Assembly (NCBI GenBank): GCA_022785155.1
Contig: JALFRH010000146.1
Coordinates: 1 to 8,484 of the forward strand
DNA length: 8,484 nucleotides
Direction: 5' to 3'
DNA from: Spirochaetales bacterium
Lineage (GTDB): Bacteria > Spirochaetota > Spirochaetia > Sphaerochaetales > Sphaerochaetaceae
Position 1 is the stretch's first letter. Every line of letters begins with the position of its first letter. The position numbers and the translations under genes were made by a program. Of this stretch, positions 1 to 7,001 are shown one piece after another. Below the pieces are notes generated by a model. The model was not told the origin of the DNA. It saw only the letters and a program-made list of their open reading frames with translations, and searched no databases.

Positions 1-1076
1 AGACATAAAAGAAGAAGCCTACAATGTATGGAGGCGTCTTTGAACAGGCGGGGACTGAAGACGAAATCAAGAAAATCGAAGCCCAGACGGGTGCCCCTGA
101 TTTCTGGAATAATCCTGAAAACGCAGAAAAGACATTCCAAAAGCTTAACTTGCTTAAAGACAGCTACTATCCCTGGAAGGAGATCATCGGGGAAATCGAT
201 GATCTGGGTGAGCTTATCGAGTTATATAAGGGCGAAGAGGATGAAGACTTGAGAATGGAGCTTCAGAATCAGATTACAGCTCTTGAGGAGAAGTTCAGGC
301 CTTTGAAGGTCAAGACTCTTCTTGATGGTAAGTTCGATAAGAATAATCTCTACCTCTCCATCCATGCCGGTGCCGGCGGAACAGAAGCCAGCGACTGGGC
401 AAGTATGCTGATGAGAATGTATACAAGATGGACTGAACGCCATGGCTTCAAGTGCGAAGTATTGGATATGGAAGAAAACGAAGGTGGAATCAAGAGTGTC
501 ACCATGAAGGTCTCAGGAGACTATGCCTTCGGCTACCTCAAGGGTGAGGCCGGAGTCCACAGGTTGGTGAGAATCAGCCCATATGACGCTGCAAAGAGAA
601 GACACACCTCCTTTGCTTCTGTATATGCATCTGCGGAAGTCGATGATGACATTGAGATTGAAATCAAGCCTGAAGACTACAGACTTGATACCTACAGGGC
701 AGGTGGTGCAGGTGGACAGCACGTCAACAAGACGGACTCCGCTGTAAGAATCACCCATTATGCAACTGGAATCGTTGTTCAGTGTCAGAATGAAAGAAGC
801 CAGTATATGAATAAGGACGTAGCCTTCAAGATGCTCAGGGCAAAGCTTTACGAGTATTATCAGAGGGAAAAAGAGAAGGAAAAGGAAGCCAACGCCATTG
901 CAAAGCAGGATATTGCATGGGGCAGCCAGATCCGCTCCTATGTTTTCCAGCCATATACACTGGTAAAAGACAACAGAACAAACTACAGCACAGGTAATAT
1001 CCAGGCTGTTATGGATGGTGAAATTGACGACTTTATCGAAAGCTATCTCCATTACGCCAAGGAAAACAATCTTTAA
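1..1076 (+). CDS. prfB: Peptide chain release factor 2 (RF2), 5'-partial, with programmed +1 frameshift
   Basis: RF2 recognises UGA and UAA in the ribosomal A site and triggers peptide release. The gene is read in two frames. The zero frame is open from base 2 (DIKEEAYNVWRRL) and stops at TGA 41-43. A +1 shift at CTT 38-40 continues at GAA 42 and runs to TAA 1074-1076, giving 344 residues after the shift. With the roughly 25 residues expected before the shift this matches normal RF2 length (about 365-370), so only about a dozen N-terminal residues and the start codon are missing at the left edge. The GGQ hydrolysis motif is at 711-719, within AGGAGGQHVNKTDSAVRITH, the class I release factor signature. 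The stop-recognition tripeptide at 576-584 reads SPY rather than the usual SPF and is followed by the family-typical RRHTSF. The ATG at 24 is in the post-shift frame, but it is an artefact start because it would remove the conserved upstream part. The next gene overlaps its 3' end. Confidence 0.97.
30..43 (+). promoter_or_regulatory. RF2 programmed +1 frameshift element
   Basis: A Shine-Dalgarno-like GGAGG (30-34) is followed by CGT, then the slippery CTT (38-40) and the in-frame stop TGA (41-43). The three-base spacing between the SD-like sequence and CTT is the same as in the classic E. coli prfB site. Slippage of the CTT-decoding tRNA by one base allows reading to resume at GAA 42. In the known mechanism, low RF2 slows termination at this UGA and favours frameshifting, which gives autoregulation. 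The base after TGA is A, whereas E. coli has C. Confidence 0.95.
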
Positions 1077-2259
1077 TCTCAGATTATTGATACTCTTGGT
1101 ATTTCTCTTGACTCTCTGTCCTCTGGGGGCGGAGAGTTGGCGTTATTCCGTAATAGGCGAAAACCAGGAGTATGTTTCTTTAGTTGAGAGCACCTTGTCT
1201 CTTATCCCCTATGCAGATGGGGAGGAGGCCATATCCAAAGTCGTTGAAAGGGTGGAAAGAAGTAAGAGAATCGAGGAAGACAAAAAGAAGGCCCAATACT
1301 ACGAAGACGAAAACTACGACGCCCTTTCTTCTTTTTCCTACTCTTCCTTGCCCCCTGTTGATGTCGTACAGCTGGAGAAAGTATCCCTTTCCCTCTCCCA
1401 ATATGACTCTCTTCTCTCAGATGGTGACAAGGACACATATGAATACTTGATGATTCAAAACAACCTTGACGCCCTCTTTTATGTAAGAAGCAAAGGAGAG
1501 GGGACGATAAAGGAAATAGAGCTTTTATATAACGGAGACGTAATAAGAAAAGCCTATTACACAACTTCACTTTACTCTTTTGAAGAAGAAGCTCTCTTGG
1601 ATTACTTTACCTCGCTTCTTTCACCTCATCTTTCTTACTATGTCCTGAATGTAGACGTCCCCTCCTATTCTTTGGTGTTGGATGGGGAAGTAAATACAGA
1701 TCCCTCAGACTTTTTGGTGTTGGAGAAGGGAATGCATACATTTACACTCTCTTCCCCAGGATATGTAGAAAAGACGGAAGTGTTGGAAATAGGGGAAGAA
1801 AGAGAGATCAATCTATCCCTTGAGCCCCTCTCTTCCCACTCTCTCTATGTTTCTGCCCGTCCTTGGGATGCAGGTATTCTCCTTAATGGTGAGAAAGTGG
1901 AAGGAAAGTATATTCCATCCCTTCACTCTCCATATACCCTCTCCCTTTCATCTCCAGATTTTTCACACTTTACTTTTCAATCCAAAAGCAATGAAGAGAG
2001 GGTGGAGATTGAAATGAATCCTCTTTGGACTGAAGACAAGGATATTGTGATGGAAAAGAAGAATAGTTTTTATCGCTCCATCCTGACTTCTCTTCTCTCT
2101 TTTGGAGGTTATACGGCAGTAAATGCTGTGGAAAACATAAATGGAACAAGCGGTCCGAATGCACTTAAGGTTGTATTCGGAGGTATCTCGATAGTATCAT
2201 TAATTAATCTTGTCTACACTGCCTTGGATTACTATGGCAGTGCCAGCCAAGGTGTATAA
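1015..2259 (+). CDS. PEGA-domain exported/membrane protein of unknown role
   Basis: The exact function is not recognised. From the ATG at 1015 the protein has 414 residues. A basic N-terminus (K3, K9, R16, K17, R23) precedes a hydrophobic stretch at residues 24-38 ending PLGA-ES, which looks like a signal peptide with an unusually long n-region. Residues 45-205 are a Ser/Glu-rich unrecognised region, with a possible charged coiled segment near 76-95. Two PEGA-type beta modules follow at about 211-268 (LVLDGEVN, SSPGYVEKTE) and 275-335 (ILLNGEKVEG, weaker). The C-terminus has two hydrophobic segments at about 355-372 and 384-404, suggesting membrane anchoring. PEGA modules are usually found in surface or envelope proteins. 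The start is uncertain: ATG 1015 overlaps prfB by 62 bases with only a weak SD (CCAGG near 1001-1005). The next in-frame candidates are GTG 1018, TTG 1024 and TTG 1087, and TTG 1087 would leave no basic n-region. It lies 10 bases upstream of ftsY, probably in the same operon. Confidence 0.8.
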   Translation: MVKLTTLSKAISITPRKTIFNLRLLILLVFLLTLCPLGAESWRYSVIGENQEYVSLVESTLSLIPYADGEEAISKVVERVERSKRIEEDKKKAQYYEDENYDALSSFSYSSLPPVDVVQLEKVSLSLSQYDSLLSDGDKDTYEYLMIQNNLDALFYVRSKGEGTIKEIELLYNGDVIRKAYYTTSLYSFEEEALLDYFTSLLSPHLSYYVLNVDVPSYSLVLDGEVNTDPSDFLVLEKGMHTFTLSSPGYVEKTEVLEIGEEREINLSLEPLSSHSLYVSARPWDAGILLNGEKVEGKYIPSLHSPYTLSLSSPDFSHFTFQSKSNEERVEIEMNPLWTEDKDIVMEKKNSFYRSILTSLLSFGGYTAVNAVENINGTSGPNALKVVFGGISIVSLINLVYTALDYYGSASQGV

Positions 2260-2269
2260 GGAATAATAT

Positions 2270-3148
2270 ATGGGACTATTTTCTAAGTTCAGTTCAAAGA
2301 TAAAGCAGTTGTTTTCTACAAGAAAAATCGACGAAGAATTCTTCGAAGAATTGGAAGATACCTTGATCGAAGGTGATCTGGGAGCAAGACTTACAGATGA
2401 AATATCTGAAACTCTTCGTAAGGAAGCCAAGGCAAAAGGCATAACCGAGGCCTCTGAGCTTCAGAATCTTATGAAGAATCTCCTAAGCGAGTATGTACAT
2501 AGCTATGATGTTTCCCTAAAAGAGGGTCTTAATGTCTTCATGATTCTTGGTGTAAACGGAGTAGGGAAGACAACAAGTATCGCCAAAATGGCCAAGTGGT
2601 ATACAAAGAAGGGAAACAAGGTTCTTCTTGCTGCTGCAGATACCTTCCGCGCCGCTGCCGTAGACCAGCTGGATATCCATGCAGATCGGCTTGGAATGAG
2701 AATCGTGAAGCAGAAAATGGGCTCTGATCCAGGAGCTGTCGTATATGATGCTGTGACATCTGCCATAGCCCAAGGCGATGATCTGGTTCTCGCAGATACG
2801 GCGGGAAGAATGCACAACAAAGAAAATCTCATGAGAGAGCTCCAGAAAATGGATAAGATTGTAAAGGGACGAGGCGTAAAGGAAGAGAACTATAAGAAGT
2901 TCATTGTCATTGACGCCACCACAGGCCAGAATGGACTATCCCAGGCAATGCTCTTCAATCAGGCCGTGAAACTGGATGGAGTCATCCTTACAAAATATGA
3001 TTCTGCAGCAAAGGGCGGTGCCCTTGTCCAAATAGGAAAGAACCTAGGCCTCCCTATTGCCTTTGTTGGAACAGGCGAGGGTTATGATGACATCCATCCT
3101 TTCGATAAGGAAGAATACCTCAATGCTCTTATAGGTTTGGATAAATAG
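2270..3148 (+). CDS. ftsY: Signal recognition particle receptor FtsY
   Basis: FtsY is the membrane-associated SRP-type GTPase that docks SRP-ribosome complexes at the inner membrane for co-translational insertion and export. Its 292 residues comprise a helical N domain (about 1-80) and the G domain. Visible motifs are the P-loop GVNGVGKTT (94-102), DTFRAAAVDQL (124-134) in the SRP-GTPase insertion box, DTAGR (176-180), the specificity motif TKYD (241-244) leading into SAAKGG, and the C-terminal GTGEGYDDIHPFD (267-279). The long acidic A domain of E. coli FtsY is absent, as in many short FtsY proteins. Membrane contact probably uses the amphipathic basic N-terminus MGLFSKFSSKIKQLF. The start is supported by AAGGA (2258-2262) seven bases upstream, overlapping the previous stop codon. 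TKYDSAAKGG departs from the common TKLDGTAKGG but keeps the Lys and Asp needed for guanine recognition. Ffh is ruled out because there is no M domain. Confidence 0.97.
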   Translation: MGLFSKFSSKIKQLFSTRKIDEEFFEELEDTLIEGDLGARLTDEISETLRKEAKAKGITEASELQNLMKNLLSEYVHSYDVSLKEGLNVFMILGVNGVGKTTSIAKMAKWYTKKGNKVLLAAADTFRAAAVDQLDIHADRLGMRIVKQKMGSDPGAVVYDAVTSAIAQGDDLVLADTAGRMHNKENLMRELQKMDKIVKGRGVKEENYKKFIVIDATTGQNGLSQAMLFNQAVKLDGVILTKYDSAAKGGALVQIGKNLGLPIAFVGTGEGYDDIHPFDKEEYLNALIGLDK

Positions 3149-3150
3149 GT

Positions 3151-4053
3151 ATGAAGAAGGCTCTCCTCTTTCTTCCCTTTTCCCTGCTTTTCCCTGCTCT
3201 TCTCTTTGGAAGTGTATGGAATTCCAATGCCCTGGGACAAAAGATTTCTGAAAAAGAAAGAATAGAAGGCGTTGGTTGGGAAAGAGTGGATGAAGGGGAT
3301 GTCTCAACTCTCTACTATGAAGGAAAAGTAGAGAAGACCAGGATGACCCTTAAGGATGGTTACGAGGAGAAGAGCGAAAGTGAAAGCCTACGTATCTTTA
3401 TCAACGAAGAGGGCGATATAGTAAGAAAAATCCTTGAAAGCGAAAAGGGAAGTGAAGAGTACAACTATTTCTACTCTTCGTCCCTTTTGTCCGGTTACAC
3501 ATATTCACTTGACGGTACAGTAGTTGAGACCTGTGAATACCTTAGGACTCCGGATGGAGTTGTGTTGGGGCTTATCAAAGACAAAAACCCTATATTCTTT
3601 TCTGGTGACCGTGTCTATGAAATGGTGGACGGAAGCCTGGAGACTTTCTTTATGAATGAAGAAGAGAAAAAGCGGGATATAGAGTGGAAGGAAGACGGTG
3701 GATATATAGAAGTAAAGAGGGAAAACGGAGGGAGTGTGGAATACACATATGACGGCAACGGTCGTCTGGTGTCAAAAGAAAGCCCCGATTCCCTTATTTC
3801 ATATTTCTACAATAGTGAAGGCTCCCTGATTAAAACAAGGGAAGAGAGAAAGGATGAAATATGGGAAACGGAGTATAGGGATGGAAAAGTATACTCCACG
3901 TCCATTTATGATCCCTCTTTCCTCTTAAAAAGCGTCAGAGTCACCCTTAGTGACGGAACATATGAAGAAACCAGATATATCGATGGGGTGAAGAGGTATG
4001 TATTCCACTTGGATAAAGACGGAGAGAGAATACTGGAGGCCCGTGGCTTATGA
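3151..4053 (+). CDS. Exported hypothetical protein with C-terminal YD-like repeats
   Basis: The function is not recognised. The protein has 300 residues and a clear signal peptide (MKKALLFLPFSLLFPALLFG, likely cleaved near residues 20-21). There is no Cys in a lipobox, so it is probably periplasmic or outer-membrane associated rather than a lipoprotein. The mature part is Glu/Lys/Tyr/Ser-rich and appears beta-rich. Short Tyr-Asp-Gly strand repeats resembling YD/RHS or YwqK-type repeats are seen at 197-211 (EYTYDGNGRLVSKES), 217-231 (SYFYNSEGSLIKTRE), 240-254 and 274-294, with weaker ones earlier (83-95, 116-130). The start lies 2 bases after the ftsY stop, with only a weak AGGT before the ATG, so translation probably depends on coupling to ftsY. 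Its stop codon overlaps the next permease start (ATGA), tying its expression to the Lol-type exporter. An envelope role linked to that exporter is an inference from position only; similarity to LolA is not evident. Confidence 0.85.
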   Translation: MKKALLFLPFSLLFPALLFGSVWNSNALGQKISEKERIEGVGWERVDEGDVSTLYYEGKVEKTRMTLKDGYEEKSESESLRIFINEEGDIVRKILESEKGSEEYNYFYSSSLLSGYTYSLDGTVVETCEYLRTPDGVVLGLIKDKNPIFFSGDRVYEMVDGSLETFFMNEEEKKRDIEWKEDGGYIEVKRENGGSVEYTYDGNGRLVSKESPDSLISYFYNSEGSLIKTREERKDEIWETEYRDGKVYSTSIYDPSFLLKSVRVTLSDGTYEETRYIDGVKRYVFHLDKDGERILEARGL

Positions 4054-5120
4054 TTCCATATTTATCTCTCCGTTATGCCTTTTCTTCATCCTTCAAACAG
4101 CGCTCCAGGGCAATAAGGGCTGTGGTGGCCATAGCCTTGTCCTTGATTGTCGTAAATGTTGTCATATCCATAATGGACTTTCTCCAAAACGATAGGTTCA
4201 GGGATATAAGGGATGTCAGGAGCTTCGATGTAGTGGTGGAAGGTAGACATAAGGATGAACTTTCCTCCCTCTTTCCATCCAGCGTAGTATTCGAGTATGG
4301 AGAGGGAGAGGCTCTCTCAGAAAACGGAGCATATAATGTCAGATATATTTCCCCCGATTACGATGGAGGCCTGAATATTATCTACGGCGACTCATCTTCC
4401 CTGTTGGTTCCTTACTCGGTATTTCGGTTCTCAGATGGCAAAGTGACGCTTTCAATGTTGAGAAAGGGTAAGGCAGCCACCACAATGAAGAATTTCGATT
4501 ATGATATCAGCGGTATCTATTGGACTAATGTGGGCACTGAGTTCGACCAAAACACCATCTTTCTTCCTATGGAGGAAGCTGATGAGACAGTATATTTTCT
4601 TACTGCCATAAAGAACGTAGATATTGATCTATGCACAAAAACACTGGACGAATTGGGCTTGTCTTATAAAACTTGGAAGGAACAGGAATCCAGCTTATAT
4701 GCTGCCTTCTTTGTGGAGAAGGCCATGATGTATACGGTTCTGTCCCTTCTCTTTGTCATTATATTGGTATCGTTAAGACAGTCTGTGAGGATATTCGTCT
4801 CCACAAGGCAGAGAGAGTGTGCAGAGCTGGAGATCCTGGGTATGGAGAGAAGAGATATTACTCTGGTAATGGAGCTCTCCTTTTTCCTGACGTTGCTTAC
4901 AGGCATAATCCTGGGTCTAGTATTTGGAAGTGGGGCTCTGTCCCTTATAGAGAAAATCAGCCTTGATACTCCACTTCTCATGGATATGCACCTATCCATG
5001 AGCTACAGTTCCATGGGATTCTTCTCTCTATTTATGGTGGCTGTTACAGGAATATCCGTATTCATGGAAAATAGGAAGAGAAATAAAAAACCTCTATGGG
5101 AGGTAATACATGTCAAATGA
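4050..5120 (+). CDS. Lol-type (LolC/LolE family) ABC transporter permease, first copy
   Basis: Probable inner-membrane subunit of a lipoprotein-releasing ABC exporter that moves outer-membrane lipoproteins out of the inner membrane. Its 356 residues show the family plan: TM1 at about 22-42, a periplasmic domain at 43-226, then TM2 about 227-247, TM3 about 272-296 and TM4 about 322-340. The segment TWKEQESSLYAAFFVEKAM followed by TM2 and RECAELEILGMERRDI (255-270) matches the FtsX/LolCE coupling region that contacts the ATPase. It is shorter than the roughly 400-residue E. coli proteins, and its periplasmic domain has a diverged GIYWTNVGTEFDQ (155-167) where the family usually has a GIF-SG-D pattern. 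The start at 4050 overlaps the previous stop by four bases (ATGA), with GGAGG at 4035-4039. It overlaps lolD by 11 bases. A MacB/FtsX-type transporter of another substrate is the main alternative, and LolC versus LolE cannot be decided here. Confidence 0.88.
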   Translation: MIPYLSLRYAFSSSFKQRSRAIRAVVAIALSLIVVNVVISIMDFLQNDRFRDIRDVRSFDVVVEGRHKDELSSLFPSSVVFEYGEGEALSENGAYNVRYISPDYDGGLNIIYGDSSSLLVPYSVFRFSDGKVTLSMLRKGKAATTMKNFDYDISGIYWTNVGTEFDQNTIFLPMEEADETVYFLTAIKNVDIDLCTKTLDELGLSYKTWKEQESSLYAAFFVEKAMMYTVLSLLFVIILVSLRQSVRIFVSTRQRECAELEILGMERRDITLVMELSFFLTLLTGIILGLVFGSGALSLIEKISLDTPLLMDMHLSMSYSSMGFFSLFMVAVTGISVFMENRKRNKKPLWEVIHVK

Positions 5121-5796
5121 ACTCTTAAGGGTGGAAAACCTATCAAAGTCATATCCCTCTGAGGAAAAGGGTGGAAAGCTTGTTATTTTGGAAGATATCA
5201 ACCTTCTGTTAAAACAAGGGGAGACCATTGCAATTACAGGAAAGAGTGGTTGCGGTAAGTCCACTCTTCTTTCCCTTCTTGCGCTTCTTTCTCCAAAAGA
5301 TGGAGGAAAAATCTACTATGAAGGAATGGACACAGACCAGATAAAAGATAGAGACAGGGCAAGGCTAAGAAATGAAAAGATGGGCTTTGTGTTCCAGAAC
5401 TCCATGCTTTTGGAGGACTTTTCTGCTTTGGAGAATGTGGCTATGCCTTTGATGATTAAGGGTGAGAAGAAGAAAATAGCCCTGGAGAAAGCCCAGGAGT
5501 ACTTGAAGATGGTGGGAATAGAAGAGAGAAAGAATCATCGCCCGATTAAGCTCAGTGGAGGAGAAAGGCAACGTACAGCCATTGCCAGGGCTCTCATTAC
5601 GGAACCAAGCGTTGTGTTTGCAGATGAACCTACAGGAAGCCTTGATGAAAAAACCAGCAGGATAATAGAAGAACTGTTGATAGAAAGTGTAAAAAAGACC
5701 AATAGAGGTCTGATTCTTGTTACCCATAACCCGGTTTTTGCATCAAAAGCCCATAAGGTCTTTGTATTGTCCAATGGAGTCTTAAATGAGAAATGA
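5110..5796 (+). CDS. lolD: Lipoprotein-releasing ABC transporter ATPase, LolD type
   Basis: Cytoplasmic ATPase subunit that powers the two flanking permeases. Its 228 residues have all ABC motifs intact: Walker A GKSGCGKST (44-52), Q-loop FVFQNSMLLEDFSALENV (93-110, Gln96), signature LSGGERQR (148-155), Walker B VVFADEP (168-174) with catalytic Glu173, D-loop GSLDEKT (176-182) and switch LVTHN (203-207, His206). The Q-loop followed by LLEDFSALENVAMPL and the compact length are typical of the LolD/MacB/FtsE group. A position between two LolC/E-type permeases favours LolD over MacB or FtsE. GGGAGGT at 5098-5104 lies five bases before the ATG, inside the end of the upstream permease gene. The gene overlaps both neighbours by 11 bases, so 1:1:1 expression through translational coupling is likely. 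Confidence 0.93.
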   Translation: MSNELLRVENLSKSYPSEEKGGKLVILEDINLLLKQGETIAITGKSGCGKSTLLSLLALLSPKDGGKIYYEGMDTDQIKDRDRARLRNEKMGFVFQNSMLLEDFSALENVAMPLMIKGEKKKIALEKAQEYLKMVGIEERKNHRPIKLSGGERQRTAIARALITEPSVVFADEPTGSLDEKTSRIIEELLIESVKKTNRGLILVTHNPVFASKAHKVFVLSNGVLNEK

Positions 5797-6925
5797 GGGT
5801 GAAGGACTATATTTAAAGAGAAAGGAAGGAGTGAAAATGGGTGTCAAATGGACACTCAACAGCCTCATTCCGGCTCTTTTGGTGGTTCTTATCACAGCAT
5901 TGCTTGTTTTTGCCATGGTGTTCATCTCATCTATGACTGCTGCCATAGATAGGATGATAGTCATGTTGGGGTCGGGGAATATCGTTTCTTATGATGATTG
6001 CGATATTTCTTCCTGGGAATCTGCAGAAAAGTTTCATGTCACCTCTGCCAGCGGTGTAGTCTTCTCGGACAATGGAAAGAGTCTGGTGAACCTAAAAGGA
6101 ATTGAAGAGGGATACTTTGATGGTGAAAGGGGAGAGACACTGAAACTGGAAGAAATGGATTTGGAAGGAAGAAATCCAATATATATCTCCAAGACCCTGG
6201 CTCTGAGATTGAAGCTGGACTTTGGAGATACCATGACCCTTATGCTATATGAAACGGAAAAGAATAGGGCAAGACCTGTTTTGGTGACGGTGAAGGGTAT
6301 TTTCGACTCTGGCTATGCCCAGCTTGACAGATATCTGGCTTATGTGGACTACTCTCTCATTGGAGGAGAAGGAGAGTGGGAGATAATCCTCGGTGACAAT
6401 AGTGAAACAGATAAAAGGGCTGAAGAGTTATGGGCAAAAGGAATTTGGTGCGAAACCTATAGGGAGAAGTACTCTTCCTTATATCTGAATGTAAAAGAGA
6501 GTGTAACAATACTCTATGTAATCCTGGCTTCCGTGGCCCTTCTGGCTGCATTCTTCTCTACAGACATAGTGAATGTATACCTTTCAAGGGATTATAGGGA
6601 TATAATGGTCCTCTCTATTCTTGGTATGGATACCAAGAGGATAAGAAGGATATATTTGATTCTATCTCTAAGGGCAGTAATGGTTGCGTCCCTTTTGGGT
6701 ACTGTAATAGGTTTGATCCTGGGTTCCCTCTCCCCCCTGTTGATCAAGGCTGTATCCATAGCCAATCCAGGTCTGGTGGAATACTATATCTCATCCTTCT
6801 CTGTCACTGTCCCTTGGTCTGCAATAATTATAATGATTCTCTCCATGGCCCTTCTTTCCCTTATTACTCTTTATATATCCCTTAAGAAAGAGAAAGAGTT
6901 GGGTGCCATAACATATGAATCATAA
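5786..6925 (+). CDS. Lol-type (LolC/LolE family) ABC transporter permease, second copy
   Basis: Second inner-membrane permease of the same exporter, so the complex is probably a heterodimer of permeases plus a LolD dimer. Its 379 residues show TM1 about 26-48, a periplasmic domain 49-239, TM2 about 240-262, TM3 about 290-318 and TM4 about 344-364. The periplasmic domain carries the LolC/E hallmarks PIYISKTLALRLKLDFGD (131-148) and GIFDSGYAQLDRYLAYVD (171-188), more canonical than in the first copy. VYLSRDYRDIMVLSILGMD (264-282) is the cytoplasmic coupling segment. The ATG at 5786 has GGAG six bases upstream (5776-5779) and yields LYLKRKEG before TM1, like the family N-terminus. A second in-frame ATG at 5837 (Met18) has a stronger SD (5824-5831), so the start is not fully settled. 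The gene overlaps lolD by 11 bases. Whether it is LolC or LolE cannot be decided. Confidence 0.91.
   Translation: MRNEGEGLYLKRKEGVKMGVKWTLNSLIPALLVVLITALLVFAMVFISSMTAAIDRMIVMLGSGNIVSYDDCDISSWESAEKFHVTSASGVVFSDNGKSLVNLKGIEEGYFDGERGETLKLEEMDLEGRNPIYISKTLALRLKLDFGDTMTLMLYETEKNRARPVLVTVKGIFDSGYAQLDRYLAYVDYSLIGGEGEWEIILGDNSETDKRAEELWAKGIWCETYREKYSSLYLNVKESVTILYVILASVALLAAFFSTDIVNVYLSRDYRDIMVLSILGMDTKRIRRIYLILSLRAVMVASLLGTVIGLILGSLSPLLIKAVSIANPGLVEYYISSFSVTVPWSAIIIMILSMALLSLITLYISLKKEKELGAITYES
5824..5831 (+). promoter_or_regulatory. Strong internal ribosome binding site before alternative start ATG 5837
   Basis: GGAAGGAG lies five bases before an in-frame ATG at 5837-5839, within the second permease gene. 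It is a better SD than the one before ATG 5786. It could mark the real start, which would remove 17 residues and leave TM1 with a very short N-terminus, or it could be a secondary initiation site. Confidence 0.45.
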
Positions 6926-7001
6926 ATAAGATGTATACCATCTCCCCTTAATTCGGTTTCCCACTCGAAACTTTTTCTTATGCGTGTTACCCTTTTTCAG
7001 T
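6926..7001 (+). other. Intergenic gap between the Lol-type operon and rnz
   Basis: This is the only plus-strand gap of note after the tightly packed block. It contains a small inverted repeat (AGATG 6929-6933, CATCT 6939-6943, five-base loop) with no T-tract, so it is a poor terminator. The rest is pyrimidine-rich (for example ACTTTTTCTTATG). It may hold a promoter for rnz, but I see no convincing -35/-10 pair and no clear SD before either rnz start. Confidence 0.35.

Noticed and set aside
24..26. ATG 24 as the start of prfB
   Set aside because: It lies in the post-shift frame and sits over the frameshift element. Zero-frame coding continues upstream, and RF2 would be about 25 residues too short at the N-terminus.
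513..1052. Long minus-strand open frame (179 codons) opposite prfB
   Set aside because: It is antisense to a strongly conserved gene, has a Cys/Val-rich composition unlike a real protein, and shows no motif.
1120..1130. Lipobox at LTLC in the PEGA protein
   Set aside because: The residue before Cys is Leu, which does not fit even relaxed spirochaetal lipoboxes. Cleavage after PLGA is more plausible.
2503..2832. Minus-strand open frames opposite ftsY
   Set aside because: Shadows of the conserved GTPase coding sequence, with no recognisable domain.
6929..6943. Small inverted repeat after the second permease as a terminator or operator
   Set aside because: Only a 5-bp, AT-containing stem with no T-tract; it could easily arise by chance.
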